Part shown: positions 6,111-9,261 of the stretch, in pieces | How positions within the stretch are numbered: position 1 is the stretch's first letter | Layout: each line of letters begins with the position of its first letter | NCBI GenBank assembly: GCA_947303825.1 | Contig: CAMYZK010000078.1 | Span: 1 to 9,261, forward strand | Source: an uncultured Prevotella sp. | GTDB taxonomy: Bacteria; Bacteroidota; Bacteroidia; Bacteroidales; Bacteroidaceae | DNA length: 9,261 nt | Direction: 5' to 3' | Translations under genes and position numbers: made by a program | The notes under the pieces: generated by a model | Databases searched by the model: none | What the model was told of the DNA's origin: nothing | Seen by the model: only the letters and a program-made list of their open reading frames with translations

Positions 6111-8630
6111 ATGACAAACCGACTTTTTTCTCTCGCAGCGGGAGCATTGTTATGCCTGGCTGCCAGCGCACAACAGCACCGGCTGTGGTACAGTCAGCCT
6201 GCCAGTCATTGGCTGGAGGCACTCCCCGTAGGCAACTCACATCTTGGAGCCATGGTCTATGGCGGCACTGACACCGAGGAGATTCAGCTCAACGAGGAAA
6301 CCTTCTGGAGCGGTTCGCCTCACGACAATGACAACGCCGAGGCGAAGAAGGTGCTCTCAGAAGTGCGCAGCCTCGTCTTCCAAGGCAAGGAAGGCCAGGC
6401 CGCCAAGCTTATTGACAAGAATTTCTTCAAAGGGCCTCACGGCATGCGCTTCCTGCCATTGGGCAGCCTGAAGCTCAATCTTGGCCACAAGGATGTGAGC
6501 AAGTACGAGCGGGCTCTGAACCTGGGCAATGCCACTGCCACCACATCTTATATATATAATAATGTACGCTATGAGCGCACTGTCTTTGCATCGCAGGCCG
6601 ACAATGTCATCATCGTCAGCCTGAAAGCCGGAAAGAAGGGCGCTCTGTCGTTCGATGCCAGTTTCGACTCACAGCTTAGTTCACAGTCTTCCATAGTCTT
6701 GAGCCGGGAGGTTCTGCCCTCTTCTGCTACCGCTGGCCGTGGCGAGGCGAAGAGCGTGCAGCCTGTCTGCGAACTGTCGGCAATTGTCGATGGTGTAGAG
6801 CATGAGGGCATCAAGGCCGGGTTGAAGGCCGAATGCCGCATAAAGATTGAAACCGACGGCGAACTGAAAAATGGAGTCCAGTCGCTAAAGGTTGCCAATG
6901 CCACCACTGCCACTGTCTATATCGTGGCTGCCACCAACTTCGTGAACTACCACGATGTCAGCGGTAATCCTATTAAGAAGTGCAATGAGGCGCTCGATGC
7001 CCTGCAAGGGAAGCCTTTCAAGAGCCTCTTCGACGCCCACGTAAAGAAATATCAGGAGCAGTATAACCGTGTCTATCTAAGCTTGTCAAAAGCATCGGTC
7101 CTCCCTACCGACAAGCGCCTTGCCGCCTTTGCCGCAAATCCCACCGACCTAGACCTTGTTGCGCTCATGATGCAGTATGGGCGCTACCTGCTCATCTCGT
7201 CTAGTCAGCCTGGTGGACAGCCTGCCAACCTGCAGGGAGTGTGGAACGACAAGAAGAACGCCCCTTGGGACTCGAAGTACACCATCAACATCAATGCCGA
7301 GATGAACTACTGGCCAGCCCTCGTGGGAAATCTTGCCGAGACGCAGCAGCCACTGTTCTCTATGATTAAGGACTTGAGCGTGACCGGTGCTAAGACCGCC
7401 CGCGACATGTACGGATGCCGGGGATGGGTGGCTCATCACAATACAGACCTGTGGCGTATTGCCGGACCTGTAGACGGCACACCCTGGGGAATGTTCCCCA
7501 CTGGAGGTGCATGGCTTACTACACACATCTGGCAGCACTATCTCTATACCGGCGACAAGGACTTCCTGGAGCAGTACTTCCCCGTGATGAAGGGTGCCGC
7601 CGACTTCCTGCTCGACTACATGCAGGCCTATCCGGCCGGGGGCGAGGTTAAAAAGGCTGCTGGCTGGCTGATGACGGTGCCCACCGTGTCGCCCGAGCAT
7701 GGGCCGCGTGGCAAGGGGACCAATGTCACTGCCGGTTCTACTATGGACAACCAGATAGCCTTCGACGTGCTCTCACAGACCATGCAGGCTGCCGAAGTGC
7801 TGGGAAAGGATGCCGACTACATCTCAAATCTCAAGTTCCAGATCTCCAACCTGCCGCCAATGCAGATAGGACGCTATGGACAGTTGCAGGAGTGGCTCAT
7901 CGACGCCGACGACCCGAAGGATGAGCACCGCCACATCTCGCACCTCTATGGGTTGTACCCATCCAACCAGATTTCACCATACACCCACCCTGACCTCTTC
8001 ACTGCCGCTGCCAACACCCTGAACCAGCGTGGCGACATGGCAACGGGATGGAGCCTGGGATGGAAGACCAACTTCTGGGCGCGTATGCTCGACGGCAACC
8101 ATGCCTTCACCATCATCAAGAATATGCTGCACCTGCTGCCCGACGACAGCAAGGCCCGTGAATACCCTGACGGGCGTACATACCCCAACCTTTTCGATGC
8201 ACACCCGCCATTCCAGATTGACGGCAACTTCGGCGTCTCTGCAGGAATCTGTGAGATGCTGCTGCAGAGCCATGACGGTGCCGTGCACCTGCTGCCTGCC
8301 CTTCCCGATGACTGGAAAGAGGGCGAGGTGCGTGGCCTGAGGGCTCGTGGAGGCTTTGAGGTCGATGCCAGCTGGAAGAATGGAAAGATAGAGAAGGCTG
8401 TGGTGAAGTCCTCTATTGGAGGCGTGCTGCGCCTGCGCTCCTACTGGCCGCTCAAGGGCAAGGGGCTGCGCGAGGCTTCAGGACCATGCCCCAACAGCCT
8501 GCTCGCTCCGGCTGCCATCAGGGAGCCGCTACACTCCGATGAGCTGAAAAACTTCAACATGCTCACAGTTAAGAAGGTCTATGAGTACGACCTGGACACC
8601 CAGCCATGCGGCAAATATGTCATAGAATAA
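6111..8630 (+). CDS. GH95 alpha-L-fucosidase/alpha-L-galactosidase family enzyme, probably alpha-L-galactosidase
   Basis: An 839-residue exported inverting glycosidase, close to the usual GH95 length. The signal peptide (1-20, cleavage near ASA-QQ) has no lipobox, so a periplasmic location is likely. The N-terminal beta-sandwich (about 24-280) begins with [28 protein letters not shown] linker leads to the (alpha/alpha)6 barrel (about 335-715) and a C-terminal beta domain (about 720-839). Catalytic residues by comparison with Bifidobacterium bifidum AfcA are Asn393 and Asn395 (NIN of [12 protein letters not shown]), the general acid Glu529 (SPEHGP) and Asp704 (FQIDGNFG), which activates the Asn base. 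Fucosidases carry His two residues before the first Asn (HLNIN); this protein has Thr391, as recalled for the B. ovatus GH95 alpha-L-galactosidase of the corn-xylan locus. With GH115 upstream and GH98 downstream, removal of terminal L-galactose from complex xylan side chains is the best guess; alpha-1,2-fucosidase activity remains possible. The gene follows GH115 by 35 nt, implying one operon. Confidence 0.94.
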   Translation: MTNRLFSLAAGALLCLAASAQQHRLWYSQPASHWLEALPVGNSHLGAMVYGGTDTEEIQLNEETFWSGSPHDNDNAEAKKVLSEVRSLVFQGKEGQAAKLIDKNFFKGPHGMRFLPLGSLKLNLGHKDVSKYERALNLGNATATTSYIYNNVRYERTVFASQADNVIIVSLKAGKKGALSFDASFDSQLSSQSSIVLSREVLPSSATAGRGEAKSVQPVCELSAIVDGVEHEGIKAGLKAECRIKIETDGELKNGVQSLKVANATTATVYIVAATNFVNYHDVSGNPIKKCNEALDALQGKPFKSLFDAHVKKYQEQYNRVYLSLSKASVLPTDKRLAAFAANPTDLDLVALMMQYGRYLLISSSQPGGQPANLQGVWNDKKNAPWDSKYTININAEMNYWPALVGNLAETQQPLFSMIKDLSVTGAKTARDMYGCRGWVAHHNTDLWRIAGPVDGTPWGMFPTGGAWLTTHIWQHYLYTGDKDFLEQYFPVMKGAADFLLDYMQAYPAGGEVKKAAGWLMTVPTVSPEHGPRGKGTNVTAGSTMDNQIAFDVLSQTMQAAEVLGKDADYISNLKFQISNLPPMQIGRYGQLQEWLIDADDPKDEHRHISHLYGLYPSNQISPYTHPDLFTAAANTLNQRGDMATGWSLGWKTNFWARMLDGNHAFTIIKNMLHLLPDDSKAREYPDGRTYPNLFDAHPPFQIDGNFGVSAGICEMLLQSHDGAVHLLPALPDDWKEGEVRGLRARGGFEVDASWKNGKIEKAVVKSSIGGVLRLRSYWPLKGKGLREASGPCPNSLLAPAAIREPLHSDELKNFNMLTVKKVYEYDLDTQPCGKYVIE

Positions 8631-8660
8631 AATATAGAACCGGAAAAATATATAGACTAG
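8629..8660 (+). repeat. Partial 16-nt duplication in the GH95-GH98 spacer
   Basis: AAAATATA occurs at 8629-8636 and 8645-8652, a 16-nt period; the second halves of the units diverge. The block fills the 32-nt spacer, starting within the GH95 stop codon. It is AT-rich, lacks a Shine-Dalgarno sequence and shows no terminator, consistent with co-transcription of the two genes. It may be no more than low-complexity sequence. Confidence 0.3.
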
Positions 8661-8662
8661 AA

Positions 8663-9261
8663 ATGAGAAAGCAACTGACAATCATTCTATTTGTACTGCT
8701 CGCGATGGCTGTGCTGCCTATGAATGCACAGCAGCGTCGCCCCATTGACTCGCAGCATCCGCTGTGGTTCATACATGTCGATGTGTGGTATAAGGCCGAC
8801 CCCCAGAAAATCATCGACCTCATCCCCGAAGAGATGAAGCCTTACGTGTGCATGAATCTCTCGCTCTCGTGCCAATACGACAAAGACCTCAACATCTACA
8901 AGATGCCGCAGAATGCCTTCCAGACCTACAAGTCGTGGGGAACGGTTTGCCAGCAGAACGGGCTCTGGTTCACCTGCCAGCCGGCATCGGGCGGACATAC
9001 CCATATTCAGGACGACGACCTGGTGACATTCGAGTATTTCTTCAAGAAGTTCCCCAACTTCCTTGGATGGAACTACGCCGAGCAGTTCTGGGGCTTCGAC
9101 GAGTCGGGCGACAAGTCGTCGAGCACGCAGACCTCGCGCTGGGCTCTCTTTGCCAAGCTCGTCGAGATGTCTCACCAGTATGGCGGATTTCTCACCGTCA
9201 GCTTCTGCGGCAACATCTGGAGCCACGGCCTCAACCCCCTCGGTGAGCTGAAACGCAACAG
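8663..9261 (+). CDS. GH98 endo-glycosidase, probably endo-xylanase (3' end missing)
   Basis: The frame is open from the ATG at 8663 to the window end, giving the first 199 residues of a longer protein. A signal peptide (MRKQ, hydrophobic 6-18, cleavage near MNAQ at 23) is followed by the start of the GH98 barrel: RPIDSQHPLWFIHVDVW (26-42), ADPQKIIDLIPEEMKPYVCMNLSLS (45-69), QPASGG (106-111) and GWNYAEQFWGFDE (135-147). Glu140 in that last block is the likely general acid. GH98 contains blood-group endo-beta-galactosidases and, in B. ovatus, an endo-xylanase that cuts highly decorated glucuronoarabinoxylan; the GH115 and GH95 neighbours favour the xylanase role. No cysteine is present in the signal peptide, so it is not an obvious lipoprotein, although an endo-enzyme acting on polymer would be expected on the cell surface. 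The catalytic base and any C-terminal domains lie beyond the window. The gene starts 32 nt after GH95 and is presumably in the same operon. Confidence 0.88.
   Translation, partial: MRKQLTIILFVLLAMAVLPMNAQQRRPIDSQHPLWFIHVDVWYKADPQKIIDLIPEEMKPYVCMNLSLSCQYDKDLNIYKMPQNAFQTYKSWGTVCQQNGLWFTCQPASGGHTHIQDDDLVTFEYFFKKFPNFLGWNYAEQFWGFDESGDKSSSTQTSRWALFAKLVEMSHQYGGFLTVSFCGNIWSHGLNPLGELKRN

Noticed and set aside
5182..6240. A 352-codon open frame on the minus strand spanning the end of GH115 and the start of GH95
   Set aside because: It is antisense to two strongly conserved enzyme genes, resembles no family I recognise and is best explained by codon bias in the + strand genes. The same applies to the other long antisense frames at 2110-2784, 3610-4188, 4291-4995 and 8687-9226.
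8848..9246. A 132-codon + strand frame at the right end
   Set aside because: It lies within the GH98 gene in another frame; the GH98 frame has clear family motifs and is simply open to the window end.

Overview
The window looks like a chromosomal segment of a plant-polysaccharide-degrading Bacteroidota, most likely Bacteroidales (Prevotella/Bacteroides-like, gut or rumen). The reasons are a Bacteroidota-type promoter (TTTG-N19-TATATTTG) ahead of the glutamate dehydrogenase gene, AT-rich leaders without a Shine-Dalgarno sequence, and a run of exported glycoside hydrolases of families 115, 95 and 98. All six genes lie on the + strand. The coding sequence is moderately GC-rich by eye with no abrupt change in base use, and the spacers are short and AT-rich. 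I see no rRNA, tRNA, CRISPR array, insertion sequence or integrase.

Region 1 (1-3472) is housekeeping or signalling. It holds the 3' part of a membrane sensor histidine kinase (Cache sensor, one membrane helix, HAMP, HisKA, HATPase). A glutamate dehydrogenase follows; its coenzyme-site residues match the NAD-specific Clostridium symbiosum enzyme. A small exported RlpA-like double-psi beta-barrel protein lies 43 nt further on.

Region 2 (3473-9261, running off the right end) is part of a polysaccharide utilization locus: GH115 (xylan alpha-1,2-glucuronidase), GH95 (alpha-L-fucosidase/alpha-L-galactosidase family) and GH98 (endo-acting; the right end is missing). Gaps of 35 and 32 nt suggest one transcript. 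A candidate -7 element sits inside a 9-bp perfect inverted repeat just ahead of GH115 and looks like the control point. The same three families occur together in the Bacteroides ovatus locus for complex (corn-type) glucuronoarabinoxylan. The inferred division of labour is that GH98 cuts the decorated xylan backbone, GH95 removes terminal L-galactose and GH115 removes (4-O-methyl)glucuronic acid. No SusC/SusD pair, transporter or hybrid two-component regulator is in view, so the locus probably continues to the right.

The most notable points are: a threonine in GH95 where fucosidases carry histidine, pointing to alpha-L-galactosidase; a GH98 signal peptide without a lipobox; the palindrome over the GH115 promoter; related 8-nt tandem repeats in two spacers in opposite orientation; a 15-nt duplicated leader element in front of glutamate dehydrogenase; and a Gln in place of the usual acidic residue after the kinase phospho-acceptor His. 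No wholly novel system is evident. This is a recognisable xylan locus with some unusual details.
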